From: an uncultured Actinomycetes bacterium
GTDB lineage: Bacteria > Actinomycetota > CADDZG01 > WHSQ01
Assembly: GCA_937863385.1 (NCBI GenBank)
Contig: CALMBW010000009.1
Location: 18,592 to 82,591, forward strand
Direction: 5' to 3'
DNA length: 64,000 nucleotides
Part shown: one piece after another, positions 14,748 to 23,837 of the stretch
How positions within the stretch are numbered: position 1 is the stretch's first letter
How the letters are laid out: every line of letters starts with the position of its first letter
Translations under genes and position numbers: made by a program
Notes under the pieces: generated by a model
What the model was told of the DNA's origin: nothing
Database searches by the model: none
Seen by the model: only the letters and a program-made list of their open reading frames with translations

Positions 14748-17611
14748 GGGCCGGTCACCTCCAGACGTTCGAAGGCGGATGCTTGGATACCGGTCGAAGG
14801 GATGTAGACGTCGTCACCCACCTGGGCGACCGCGGGGACCGTTTCGTAACCGGGGCCGGCCGGCTCGAAGGCACCCAAAAACGCTCCCGTCTGCAGGTCG
14901 TAGATGTAGACGCGATAAGAGCGCTGGAAGAGATCTTCGTCGCGCGCCTCGTTGAGCACCAGGACCCGGCCATCTTCGATCACCGGCGCAGCAGCGGGGC
15001 CGTCGGGCAGGTTCACGTTCCACAGCTCGGCCCCCGTAAGAGCGTCATAGGCGTTCACCGCGCCATCGCTCTCGATGGTGACCGTTACGCCCTCGCTCGT
15101 GACCGGACCGACGAAGATGTCGAGATCGAAAGAAGGCTTCGCCCACAACGGTGTCCCGTCGCGCGTATCGAGTGCCAGCAGATTCAGCTCGCCGGAGGGA
15201 TCTCCGCCGGCGAAATAGATGATGCCGTTGTCTTCTTCGATCGGAGCGAAGGTCTCGAGCCCGGGCAGACCCCACACCTGCTTGCCACGCTCGTTTAGGC
15301 GGAACAGACCGCCCGATGCGTACACGACCCCATCTTCGAGCACCGCCGGTTGTCCGCTTCCGACACCCGGATACGAGTGGCGCCACAACACCCGGCCGGT
15401 CAGAGCATCCAAAGCCACCAGGCCCTCGCCTTGTTCGGGGACGTAGAAGACCCCGTCGCCTCCGATTCCGACGGCACCGGGGTAAGCAGCCGCTCGGACC
15501 TCCGTGCTCCAGATCTCTTCACCGTCAAGGAAACCGCGTACGGTGTTGTCGCCTTGGCTGGCGAACACCTCTCCTTGCGCGGTCGAGGCCGACGCCACGA
15601 AGGAGATCAGGGTCTCTTCAGACGTGAACTCGGGTGGGACCGCGGCCGGGGCCTCACCGGTGGCATCGGGTGGGACGACGTAGAAGCTTTGATCCGTGCC
15701 CCCGACATAGATCGTTCCGTCCGAGGCGATCGCCGGAGCGAGCCCCGGACTGGTCGGGATCGCGTAGCTTTCGGATCCCACGACAACACCGGCTGCTTCC
15801 TGATCGTCGGTGAGCAGATAGATCATGTTGCGCCCCGCCTCGTCCTCTTGTACTGCGGTCACCAAGATCCCGCTCTCGGACACGACGAGTGGCAGGTCCA
15901 CAGAGATCTCCTCGATACCAACCGGAACGGGCAGCTCGAAGCGGTCGAGTCTTTCACCGGTGGCGGCATCGATGACCGTGAGCTCACCGGCTTCCGACAT
16001 GGTCACGACCTGCTCCCCCACCAAGACCGGAGGGACATCGGTGGAGCCGACAGTGGCCCGCCATGCGATCTCGCCCTCGGTTGTCAGCGAGAAGACCTCG
16101 TCAGACTCGGTGAGGATGACGACGTGCTCCGAAGCGACAGCAGCGCCGTCTACGCGGTCCAGAAACGTCTCGGACCACAGCAGTGCACCATCGCGCACGT
16201 CGTAAGCGTACGTAGCCCCCCCGTTGTCCGCGGCGATGACGAACTCGTCGTTGCCGGCAAGCTCGCCGCGCGCGACCTGCTCCATCTCGGCGCTCCACAC
16301 CGTCTCTCCATCCTGAAGATCAAGAGCCGTGAGACGTCCGGCGTCATCGACGACCACGACCGCATCGCCAGCAACAAGCGGCGCTCGGCGAGAGATACCT
16401 CCGAGCTCCGTGCTCCAGATACGCCGGCCATCTGATACATCGATCGCTTCGACGGTGTTGGCGTCGGTCGTTAGGTATGCGACACCATCGGAAACGGCGG
16501 GCTTGCTGGCCGCAACGTCGTTGAAGGCGACCGACCATCGCGCCCATCCTCCGGCCGCATCGATCGCATACAGAGCGCGCAACGGATCTGCCACCAAGAC
16601 GATGTCGTCGGTGACAACGGGAGCCGTTACCAGCGGGGCTTCGAGCTTGATCGACCAGATCGTTTCGCCTGTGGTCATGTCGGTGGCTGCGAGCCGCCCA
16701 TCTTGCTCGGCGGCAAACATCGTCTTGCCGTCGGTTGCGGGAGCGAAGACCACGTTCTGCGAACCTGTGATGGTCCATGCCGGAGCACGCGAAAGGTCTG
16801 CCGCATCCAACTCACCTGAAGCCACCGCATCAGTTGGCGGCATCGGAATATCGGCAGGGCTTACCTCTCCGAAACTCTCCTCGGCCCCCACGAACGCGAT
16901 CAGTTCTTCCTCCAAGACGATGCCGAGTGTCTCTAGAACGTCGACGATCTTGACGGTGCCGACCCCGGCGCATCGCCATTCATCGACCGTCTCACGCTGC
17001 TCTTGGTCGCCGGTCCCAAGGACGATCTTGCTACGGACGTGCGCGCACCCCTCGTAGTCGCGGCCCCCCGCAGAAACGTCCTCGAGTCCTACGTTGCTGA
17101 CATCGAAGACGACCTCGGTCCCGGCCAGGTCGCCCTCGTAGCGATACTCCGACTCTCTGTCAAAGGGCGGGTCAAGCAACTTCACGGCGGGAGTGAAGGC
17201 GCTGAAGTCCCCACCCGACCGCAAGCCAAGTTGCGCGATCGCGTCTCCTCTACCGGCCAGGTAGGTCGTGCTGGTGAAGGGTTCACCGCGGCCCAGGTAA
17301 TCCTCGTAGAGATTACGGACCGCATAGCCTTCACCACCGTAGAGGGCGAGATTGACCTTGCCTGCGACCTGACGAAAGTGGCGGCCGGCAGGCTTCGAGT
17401 CCACCGTGGTCTCGTAGACCCACGTCGTGCCAAGGTCTATCGGCTCGAAAGACTTCACGACCTCGAGCGGGTCATCGGGTTGAGCCACCACGACCGAGGT
17501 CGCCAGCATCGCTCCCGCGAGAAGCGAGCCGGTTAACCAAGGCCATGCAGCGCGCCACGAACGCGACCGGCGTGAAACGACGACCGTTCCGTCCTCGGCT
17601 GGTTCAGCCAT
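14744..17611 (-). CDS. Membrane-anchored PQQ-type beta-propeller protein
   Basis: A 955-aa protein. An N-terminal anchor (WPWLTGSLLAGAMLATSVVVA, about residues 24-44) is followed by about 200 residues of unique sequence (LGTTWVYETTVDSKPAG ...) and then a long series of PQQ/BamB-like blades. Repeats such as LAATDMTTGETIWSIKLEAP, VEAIDVSDGRRIWSTELGG, LTALDLQDGETVWSAEME and LVALDALTGRVLWRHSYPG show the A-x-D-x-x-T/D-G-x-x-x-W core. There are enough for two propellers. It should face the outside and act as a scaffold or ligand binder. It follows the PrsW gene by 18 bp and overlaps the polytopic gene by ATGA, so all three form one operon. The partner is unknown. Confidence 0.8.
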   Translation of the reverse strand: MAEPAEDGTVVVSRRSRSWRAAWPWLTGSLLAGAMLATSVVVAQPDDPLEVVKSFEPIDLGTTWVYETTVDSKPAGRHFRQVAGKVNLALYGGEGYAVRNLYEDYLGRGEPFTSTTYLAGRGDAIAQLGLRSGGDFSAFTPAVKLLDPPFDRESEYRYEGDLAGTEVVFDVSNVGLEDVSAGGRDYEGCAHVRSKIVLGTGDQEQRETVDEWRCAGVGTVKIVDVLETLGIVLEEELIAFVGAEESFGEVSPADIPMPPTDAVASGELDAADLSRAPAWTITGSQNVVFAPATDGKTMFAAEQDGRLAATDMTTGETIWSIKLEAPLVTAPVVTDDIVLVADPLRALYAIDAAGGWARWSVAFNDVAASKPAVSDGVAYLTTDANTVEAIDVSDGRRIWSTELGGISRRAPLVAGDAVVVVDDAGRLTALDLQDGETVWSAEMEQVARGELAGNDEFVIAADNGGATYAYDVRDGALLWSETFLDRVDGAAVASEHVVILTESDEVFSLTTEGEIAWRATVGSTDVPPVLVGEQVVTMSEAGELTVIDAATGERLDRFELPVPVGIEEISVDLPLVVSESGILVTAVQEDEAGRNMIYLLTDDQEAAGVVVGSESYAIPTSPGLAPAIASDGTIYVGGTDQSFYVVPPDATGEAPAAVPPEFTSEETLISFVASASTAQGEVFASQGDNTVRGFLDGEEIWSTEVRAAAYPGAVGIGGDGVFYVPEQGEGLVALDALTGRVLWRHSYPGVGSGQPAVLEDGVVYASGGLFRLNERGKQVWGLPGLETFAPIEEDNGIIYFAGGDPSGELNLLALDTRDGTPLWAKPSFDLDIFVGPVTSEGVTVTIESDGAVNAYDALTGAELWNVNLPDGPAAAPVIEDGRVLVLNEARDEDLFQRSYRVYIYDLQTGAFLGAFEPAGPGYETVPAVAQVGDDVYIPSTGIQASAFERLEVTGP

Positions 17612-17629
17612 CTCGTACCGCCGAAACTG

Positions 17630-18745
17630 CTAAGAAGCGTGGATCGCCTGGCGCGCGCGGATCTTGCGGATCCTGTCCCGGTGCACGTCTACGACGGTCT
17701 GGTCGGCACCGCGGCGTCTCACCCGCCACTTGGCGAAGGCAAGATCGGCCATCTCGCGATGTGCCTCACTGACGAGCTTGAGGGTCTCGAACTGAGCCTG
17801 GCGAACGAGCTGCCAGTACCACTTGGTCCGATCAAGGAAGTTCGGAACGATCGCCCACTCCTCCTTGGTGATGGTCCCGTTGTTGACCTCTTCTGCAAGC
17901 TCGAAAGCGATGACCTTCTTCTGGTGGCGCACCCAAAGGAAGATGGCCGTGAAGAACGCTATGACGAAGGACGTGTCCAGCAGGTTCGTCATGCTCTCGG
18001 CGCTGGCAACGGTTGCATTCATGCGCTCGATGACCTCGACCGGCAACAGGCCACCGGAGTAAGCCGCAGCGGTCGCCTCGAGCCCGAATTCGCGCACCAT
18101 CATGATCGACTGGGTCCCGTTGTGAAGGAAGTGCATGAACATGCCGGCAGCCAGACCCGCGAGCGGCCATCCGATCTGCCCTCGCTTGGTCGCCGCCCAG
18201 GTTCCCATCCCAAGCCCCGCACCGAACGTACCCGTGTAGATCGCGTGTCCGAAACTGCCGAGGCCGAAGAAGTCGACCCGCAACAAGAACACGTCGAGGC
18301 CAGTCTTCACGTCGGCCTGACTGAGGAAGTTGAAGAAGTAGAGGATGTCCTCGGTGAAGGCGAAGCCGAACCCAACCGCGGCACCGTAGACGATGCCATC
18401 CGTGACACCTTCGAACTCCAGCCGGCCCGTCTTCTTGAAGAACCAATGTGAACCGAAGAATGCTAGGAGCAGCGCCAGTCCCTTGATGATCTCTTCGACG
18501 AAGGGGGCCGCGATGGCCGGACCGAACACGATCGAGACGTCTTGGGGGAGGGCCCCGATGATGGCCTCGTTACCGACGATCGCAAGACCGATGGAGAACG
18601 TGCCGCCCCACAGGCCCATCAGCGCGACCATCCACAGAGGTTCACGCTCGTACGCATCCAGCAAGCGGATGATCACGAAGAACAGCAGCATCTGGATCAG
18701 CGCATAAACGATGAACATAGCCGGATGCGTGAATGCACTAGCCAC
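17630..18745 (-). CDS. PrsW-family intramembrane metalloprotease (intact)
   Basis: A 371-aa polytopic protein with the motifs of PrsW/CPBP-type glutamic metalloproteases: EEIIK (E84, E85, K88), FAFTED (E132), a His in GHAIYTG (H167) and HFLHNG (H205, H208). The first quarter (LLDAYEREPLW) matches the PrsW signature DxxEREP. PrsW of Bacillus cleaves an anti-sigma factor, but no such factor is seen here. The C-terminal 100 residues are a cytoplasmic, coiled-coil-like domain (EEVNNGTITKEEWAIVPNFLDRTKW ... QFETLKLVSEAHREMADLAF). GTG start after a GGAAGGGA ribosome-binding sequence. It heads the operon with the beta-propeller gene. Confidence 0.85.
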   Translation of the reverse strand: MASAFTHPAMFIVYALIQMLLFFVIIRLLDAYEREPLWMVALMGLWGGTFSIGLAIVGNEAIIGALPQDVSIVFGPAIAAPFVEEIIKGLALLLAFFGSHWFFKKTGRLEFEGVTDGIVYGAAVGFGFAFTEDILYFFNFLSQADVKTGLDVFLLRVDFFGLGSFGHAIYTGTFGAGLGMGTWAATKRGQIGWPLAGLAAGMFMHFLHNGTQSIMMVREFGLEATAAAYSGGLLPVEVIERMNATVASAESMTNLLDTSFVIAFFTAIFLWVRHQKKVIAFELAEEVNNGTITKEEWAIVPNFLDRTKWYWQLVRQAQFETLKLVSEAHREMADLAFAKWRVRRRGADQTVVDVHRDRIRKIRARQAIHAS

Positions 18746-18831
18746 TTACTGGTCCCTTCCGTTTGTGGATATCGCGTTCTAGATCCATGTGCCGAACCTC
18801 GTTCGATCGCTCTGAAGCCGTACTTTGAGAA

Positions 18832-18863
18832 CCGGCCCGGGGAAATGGTGTCCCCCGGGCCGG
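18832..18863 (-). terminator. Intrinsic-terminator-like hairpin after the zinc-ribbon gene
   Basis: Perfect 11-bp stem CCGGCCCGGGG / CCCCGGGCCGG with a 10-nt loop. It lies 8 bp past the stop codon of the zinc-ribbon protein gene and is followed on the minus strand by TTCTCAAAG, a short T-rich stretch. It separates the two PrsW transcription units. Confidence 0.65.
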
Positions 18864-18870
18864 CACGGTT

Positions 18871-19887
18871 CTAGGTGCCTGCCAGGATGTTGTTGAAGAA
18901 CTCGGTCGCGTAGCCAAAGTTGGATTCACCCCACGCGAAGAGCCCGCCATTGGTCCACAGCCAGATCTCGTCGGGCCCAGTGAGGTTCACACCGGTACCG
19001 AGGTAGACCCCGTTGGGATCGGTGATGTCGACCGTCTGCGCGACCGTGTAGTCGTAGTTGGCCTGCATCCGGCCCACCATCGAGTCCAGCCCGGCCAGGG
19101 CACCGTCGGGATCGCTGTAGGCGAGCAACGCGCCATTGAGGGGTGTGCCGTCGGCATGCCCATAGCTCAACGAGAAGGCGTCATTCGCGCCGAGGTTGGC
19201 GGCGAGTTGCGGATCCTGGACCGCTTCGATCAGCTGGAAGCTGCCTGCGAACTCGGGGATCAGCGAACCCAGATCACCCGCAGGAGCAACCGGCTCTTGC
19301 TCGGGCTGAGCCGGCTCGGCCGGAGCGGCTGGTTCGGCCGGGCCGGGATCGGCCGGGGCGCCGTTGTCCGGGGCCGGAGGAGGAGCCACGGGCTCGTCCT
19401 TGCCCTTGAAGAGGAAGAAACCGGCCACCACGACGACGAGCGCCACCGCACCACCGGCCATCGCCATCGTCTTGCCCGACGTCTTGGAGCCGCCGGCAGG
19501 CGCCATGCTGAAGCCTCCCGGAGGTGGCGCGCTGACCGCAGGAGCGACGGCAGCAGCGGTCGCCGGCTCGGCAGCAGCAGGTGCCGGCGTTGCTGCCGCC
19601 GGAGTAGCTGCAACCGGTTCGGCCACCGGCGGCGTTGTCACTGGAGCCTGTTCAACCGTGGCAGCGGCCACGGTTTCTTGGGCCAGCGTCTCGGCCGCTG
19701 CGTTACCGGCCGCGTGTGCTTCTTCGGGTGTCACCGGCGGTGCCACCGCGGCCCCCGGAGGAGCGAAACCACTCGCGGCCGGCGTCTCAACCGGCGTTGC
19801 TTCGGGCGCCTTGGCGCCACAGCTCGGACAGAAGCCTGCACCATCGGGGATCACGGTGCCGCAGCTTGTGCAGTGACGGGTTGTCAT
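18871..19887 (-). CDS. Zinc-ribbon, Pro/Ala-linker, single-pass membrane protein
   Basis: A 338-aa bitopic protein starting at the ATG at 19887 (the upstream ATG at 19974 lies inside the previous gene). Residues 6-23 hold a double CxxC zinc ribbon (CTSCG and CPSCG). A long Ala/Pro/Thr/Val linker runs to about residue 140, one membrane segment spans residues 141-160, then a second Pro/Ala/Glu linker and a folded outer domain of about 130 residues (LGSLIPEFAGSFQLIEAVQD ... FFNNILAGT). The ATG overlaps the stop codon of the second PrsW gene as TGATG. The coupled gene order makes it a candidate substrate or partner of that PrsW-like protein; this is inference. Confidence 0.75.
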   Translation of the reverse strand: MTTRHCTSCGTVIPDGAGFCPSCGAKAPEATPVETPAASGFAPPGAAVAPPVTPEEAHAAGNAAAETLAQETVAAATVEQAPVTTPPVAEPVAATPAAATPAPAAAEPATAAAVAPAVSAPPPGGFSMAPAGGSKTSGKTMAMAGGAVALVVVVAGFFLFKGKDEPVAPPPAPDNGAPADPGPAEPAAPAEPAQPEQEPVAPAGDLGSLIPEFAGSFQLIEAVQDPQLAANLGANDAFSLSYGHADGTPLNGALLAYSDPDGALAGLDSMVGRMQANYDYTVAQTVDITDPNGVYLGTGVNLTGPDEIWLWTNGGLFAWGESNFGYATEFFNNILAGT

Positions 19888-20936
19888 CAGACCGTCACCC
19901 CCTGGTTGCCACGGCCGCGCCGGGCTACATACAGCTCGCGAGCTTGAGCGATCGTCCCGCGCAGGACCGCGCACTCGGCTTCGATCTCAGCACGTCCCGC
20001 GGGATCGGTCTCGTGATGCAACCTGTCTTTCGCCAGGGCGAGCTGCACCTGAAGGTTATGGAGCGAGCGAAGCGCGGCCCATCCATCGAAATCGAAGCCG
20101 AAGAAGTGCGACATGTGCTCGGAACGACGCCGTCCGAGATTGGTCAGGGCCTCGTATTCGTTCTGCGTGACCACGCCAGCCGCGACCTCGTCGGCGAGAT
20201 TGGTCTTTATCGCCTCACTCTCACGCTTGAGATCCATGACCGCGACCACCCCGAGGGCAACCAGCGGCAGCAGCAGGGCGAGCCACTTGCGGAAGGTGGC
20301 AGCACCTCCGGCGAGAGCGTCTCCCTGGGCGAGCTCGGTGTAGAGCACGTGAGCGCCCACGGCGGCAAGGAAGCCGGCCAGCGGAAGGACCCAGCGCATG
20401 CTCTTGTGCCGGCTGATGACCGCCACACCGAAGAACGCTCCCGCGATAGCACCAAACATCCCGTCGGACAGACCCGTGAGCAGCGCGCTCCACAGGTCGG
20501 AACCCGGAGACGAGGTGACCCCATCGATCAAGCTCGACGACGTCGACAACTCTCGGACCAGCACCTCCGCCGTTGCGAATCCCAATCCGGCGGCGGTTCC
20601 ATAGACGATCCCGTCCAGCAACCCTGCGAACTCCGAGAAGCCTCTCCAGCGCGAGATGCCGGTGAAAACTCCGACCGCGGCAGCGAGACCCAGGAAGCGA
20701 CCGGTCTCGGACCAGAACGGTCCCCAGAAGAAGTTGAGGGAAAGGGTGGTGCTGTCGACAAGCAGGTGGACGGCCCCGGCCCCCACGGCCCCGAAGGCGA
20801 ACGCAACTCCGATCGCCCACAGCGGTTCCTTCTCGTTCAGGTCCAAGAACCTGACCAGCACGATATAGATCGCAGCAACGACCACAGCTAGTGCCAGGGC
20901 GTAGCCGCTGTCTACTTGACCCAGCGCAAGCGTCAT
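19887..20936 (-). CDS. PrsW-like membrane protein with degenerate catalytic motifs
   Basis: A 349-aa polytopic protein clearly paralogous to the intact PrsW upstream in the window: it shares the N-terminal FLDLNEKEPLW, the block LDGIVYGTAAGLGFATAE and the cytoplasmic C-terminal helix domain (AGVVTQNEYEALTNLGRR). However the EExxK motif is replaced by SETGR (only E77 remains), and the GHAIYTG histidine is replaced by SDGMFGA. The FATAE glutamate (E124) and one late His (AHVLY) are kept. It may be a pseudoprotease or have shifted catalytic residues. It starts after a GAGAGGCGG sequence and is coupled to the zinc-ribbon gene by TGATG. Confidence 0.75.
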   Translation of the reverse strand: MTLALGQVDSGYALALAVVVAAIYIVLVRFLDLNEKEPLWAIGVAFAFGAVGAGAVHLLVDSTTLSLNFFWGPFWSETGRFLGLAAAVGVFTGISRWRGFSEFAGLLDGIVYGTAAGLGFATAEVLVRELSTSSSLIDGVTSSPGSDLWSALLTGLSDGMFGAIAGAFFGVAVISRHKSMRWVLPLAGFLAAVGAHVLYTELAQGDALAGGAATFRKWLALLLPLVALGVVAVMDLKRESEAIKTNLADEVAAGVVTQNEYEALTNLGRRRSEHMSHFFGFDFDGWAALRSLHNLQVQLALAKDRLHHETDPAGRAEIEAECAVLRGTIAQARELYVARRGRGNQGVTV

Positions 20937-21158
20937 CCGTCCGCCTCTCTTCGACCAAACCGCATTGGAGCGCGACGCGCACTAGACGCATACCGCCCGA
21001 CGAGATAGTAGGTACCTGGGCTTCGGTTCTCAATGCTTTCGCGCGAGATTGGTCATTAGGTACTAGTGCCGTATCGCGCAAGGCAACTCGCGCTCTCGCC
21101 ATCCGTGATGGCTAGAGCCCGGCGCTCACCCTCTCGCTGCCTGCGGACTACCTACCGG

Positions 21159-22244
21159 TCAAGCAGTAGCGGAGGGCACCGACCGCTGCCTAAGGAACCC
21201 AAGCACTCCGATGCCGAGTGCCAGTCCCATGAATACCCAGGCCCAGAACAACCGCCCGCTGCTCCATACCCACCAGCCCGCCATCAGTCCGGCAAGCACG
21301 CTGGGGACCCACTTCCACTTCTGCGGATCCACGGGCGGCACGCGGAAACTCGCCCACAGGATGATGAACAAGAGTCCGGCTATCACGAGCTCGCTGAAGC
21401 GCAAGGTACGCCCCGGGAAAGAAGAACCACCGATGTACGAATTGAACGCGTCGTACTCGAGCCCGCCGGTGTAGTAGTTGTAGTCGTACCCGCCAGCGTA
21501 GAAACCTGCCGAGTCCGAGAAGTCAAAGAAGAATGTGACGATCGCGACGGCAGCGACCAGGGTCAGCGGGCGGTTGGCTCCCGAGATGGCGTTGCTCAGA
21601 TCGAAATTGGTTCCGAATCGAGCACGGGCCCGGCGGTACTGCTCGTAGGCGAGAGCGATGGCTCCGGCGGTCCACAGCACCCCAACCAAGCTGATATCGA
21701 ACATGCGCAGAGCGTGCCCGGCCACCACGACCGTGAAGACGATCGGGAACAGCGGGTGCATGAGGGGGCCGGGGATCGCCGGGAGTTTCTGTTGCTGATA
21801 CCCGGCTCGGCTCAGTTCCTGGATCGCTACCAGTGCCATCGCAGCCGCCATGACCGCTGCCCAGATCCAACCGAGACCTGCGTTGTCCCCGATGAACCCC
21901 ACCACGATCGCTATGGCTACGAGGCCCAAAGCCACGAGCGTCAAGGAGCGGCCCGGCACCTTGCCCAGCAGTTCCGACGACGAGGTGAACCGCTGCGCCT
22001 GCGCCGCCACCTTCGAGACGTTGCTTTCGATCCGCTCCTTGAAGGGTTGCTGTTCGCCCGCCACCGCCTGCATCGGCTGCGTCGACCCACCTGGCTGGGC
22101 CGGTGTTGGCTGGGCCGGTGTTGGCTGGGCCGGTGTTGGCTGGGCCGGTGTTGGCTGGGCCGGCGCCTCTACCTTGGTCCCACAACTGGGACAGAACGCC
22201 GGAAGCGGTTCGGGCAGCTTGTTGCCGCAACTCATGCAGAACAT
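21159..22244 (-). CDS. Zinc-ribbon polytopic membrane protein
   Basis: A 361-aa protein. I set the start at the ATG at 22244, directly before the zinc ribbon and preceded by a TGGAGGGGG ribbon of a ribosome-binding site, instead of the far upstream ATG at 22460, which overlaps selA. Residues 3-22 hold CMSCG and CPSCG. A repeated PAQPT linker follows, then at least seven membrane segments (for example LTLVALGLVAIAIVVGFIG and FWAWVFMGLALGIGVLGFL). A Tyr/Gly-rich outer loop (GFYAGGYDYNYYTGGLEYD) lies between segments five and six. The zinc ribbon type matches that of the bitopic protein at 18871-19887. Function unknown. Confidence 0.75.
   Translation of the reverse strand: MFCMSCGNKLPEPLPAFCPSCGTKVEAPAQPTPAQPTPAQPTPAQPTPAQPGGSTQPMQAVAGEQQPFKERIESNVSKVAAQAQRFTSSSELLGKVPGRSLTLVALGLVAIAIVVGFIGDNAGLGWIWAAVMAAAMALVAIQELSRAGYQQQKLPAIPGPLMHPLFPIVFTVVVAGHALRMFDISLVGVLWTAGAIALAYEQYRRARARFGTNFDLSNAISGANRPLTLVAAVAIVTFFFDFSDSAGFYAGGYDYNYYTGGLEYDAFNSYIGGSSFPGRTLRFSELVIAGLLFIILWASFRVPPVDPQKWKWVPSVLAGLMAGWWVWSSGRLFWAWVFMGLALGIGVLGFLRQRSVPSATA
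22093..22167 (-). repeat. 15-bp tandem repeat encoding PAQPT units
   Basis: Four perfect top-strand units GGCTGGGCCGGTGTT at 22093, 22108, 22123 and 22138, followed by one diverged unit to 22167. They encode a five-residue Pro/Ala/Gln/Thr linker repeat and are in frame, so copy changes only alter linker length. Confidence 0.9.
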
Positions 22245-22303
22245 CGGTGTCCCCCTCCATGCTGGTGTATGCAGGAAGTTATCCCGAACCGGCGAGGTGC
22301 ACG

Positions 22304-23665
22304 GTGAACGAACAGAGCAAGTACCGAAAGCTCCCTTCGGTTGACGTCGTCTTGGATCAGCTCGCGGCGCCGCATCATGTCGCCGTGCAAGCGGCTCGGG
22401 CAGCGATAGAGGAGGCTCGCCAAGAGGTTGCGGCGGGCCGGCCCGCCCCCACCGTTGCACAAGTAGTAGCGAAAGCGCGACTCGCTCTGGCCGGGGACGA
22501 GCGCCGCCGCTTGCAGCGCGTCATCAACGCGACCGGCATCTTGTTACACACCAACCTGGGGCGCGCCCCTCTCGGCCCCCAACAACTCGAAGCCGTACGT
22601 GCGGTGGCATCCGGCTACTCGAACCTCGAATTCGATCTGGGCACCGGCAAGCGTGGCTCGCGCTACACGCACACCCGTGCTGCGATCTGCCGTCTGACCG
22701 GGGCCGAGAGCGCGCTGGTCGTCAACAACAACGCGGCGGCGGTCCTGCTGATGCTCTCAGCGCTCTGCCGCGGCAAAGAGGTGATCATCAGCCGCGGTGA
22801 ACTGATCGAGATCGGCGGCGAGTTCCGCATCCCGGACGTGATGCGCAATGCCGGTGTGACCCTTGTCGAAGTCGGCACGACCAATCGCACCCATCCATCC
22901 GACTACGCTGGTGCGATCGGACCACGAACCGCGGCGATCTTCAAAGTGCATCCTTCCAACTACAAGATGATCGGTTTCACCAAGGATGTGCCGGGCCGTG
23001 AGCTCGGACGCCTCGCTGCAAACAACGGTCTGCTGTTCCTTCACGATCTTGGTTCCGGGAACCTCGAGGCGTCACCCGGCTCGCCATTCAGACACGAACC
23101 GACGATCCTCGATGCGTTGACCGACGGCGCGGACCTGGTCACCTTCTCGGGCGACAAATTGCTGGGTGGGCCTCAAGCAGGTGTGATCGCAGGCAAGACG
23201 ACCCTGATCGACCAACTCGAACGTGACCCATGGCTGCGCGCCTTGCGCGTCGACAAGATGACGCTTGCCGCTCTGGGCGCCACCCTGGAGCTCTACCTGA
23301 TGGATCTGAGCAGCAACATCCCGATCGCGCGCATGGCTCATATGTCGCTGCACGACCTCGAAGCGCGCGCCAAAGCGCTCGCATCTGCGATCGACGACCC
23401 CGATGCGGGGCGAAAAGCTTCGGCTGTCGCCGTGACCGGTGCAGCCGGGGGCGGGGCATTGCCCGGAGAAGGGTTCGACTCTTGGGCCGTCGCGGTCGAG
23501 TGCGAGCATCTCTCCGCGCAAGCGATCGCCGAGGCGCTGCGTCTCGGCGACCCTCCGGTCATCGCTCGCATCGAGAACGACCGTCTCCTTCTGGACCTAC
23601 GCACGATCGCCTCCGAAGATGACTCCCTGGTGGCACGACTGGCGGGCCGGGTCTTTTCCCCGTAG
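22304..23665 (+). CDS. selA: L-seryl-tRNA(Sec) selenium transferase
   Basis: A 453-aa PLP enzyme that converts Ser-tRNA(Sec) to Sec-tRNA(Sec) with selenophosphate. The start is the GTG at 22304 (VNEQSKYRKLPSVD), since the N-terminal LPSVD block is typical of SelA; the longer reading overlaps the zinc-ribbon gene. Visible family blocks are RVINATGILLHTNLGRAPL, the glycine-rich GYSNLEFDLGTGKRG, VNNNAAAVLL, and the PLP lysine in TFSGDKLLGGPQAG. The length is normal for the family. selB lies 5 kb downstream on the same strand; no selD or tRNA-Sec gene was found in the window. Confidence 0.95.
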   Translation: MNEQSKYRKLPSVDVVLDQLAAPHHVAVQAARAAIEEARQEVAAGRPAPTVAQVVAKARLALAGDERRRLQRVINATGILLHTNLGRAPLGPQQLEAVRAVASGYSNLEFDLGTGKRGSRYTHTRAAICRLTGAESALVVNNNAAAVLLMLSALCRGKEVIISRGELIEIGGEFRIPDVMRNAGVTLVEVGTTNRTHPSDYAGAIGPRTAAIFKVHPSNYKMIGFTKDVPGRELGRLAANNGLLFLHDLGSGNLEASPGSPFRHEPTILDALTDGADLVTFSGDKLLGGPQAGVIAGKTTLIDQLERDPWLRALRVDKMTLAALGATLELYLMDLSSNIPIARMAHMSLHDLEARAKALASAIDDPDAGRKASAVAVTGAAGGGALPGEGFDSWAVAVECEHLSAQAIAEALRLGDPPVIARIENDRLLLDLRTIASEDDSLVARLAGRVFSP

Positions 23666-23837
23666 TCCGTTTTCGCCTAGGTTGTACGGGTTCTCAGCAG
23701 GGCAAGGGGGGCGAAAAGGTATGCCAATCGCCCGGCAACCCTTCCCATGAAGCAGTAGCAAGGACTAGATTCCTTGAGGTTGTTCCGGGGGCCCGAACCT
23801 AGGGTCAGATCTTCGACAGCGGAGGGGGAATCGTTCC

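Noticed and set aside
15350..16435. Plus-strand 361-codon frame opposite the beta-propeller gene
   Set aside because: No domain, no ribosome-binding site, and the propeller repeats on the minus strand are unambiguous.
19635..20891. Plus-strand 418-codon frame across the zinc-ribbon and PrsW-like genes
   Set aside because: Crosses two genes with recognisable motifs; typical high-GC shadow.
23706..23733. Terminator after selA (GGGCGA / TCGCCC)
   Set aside because: Only 6 bp with a 13-nt loop; too weak to list as a feature.
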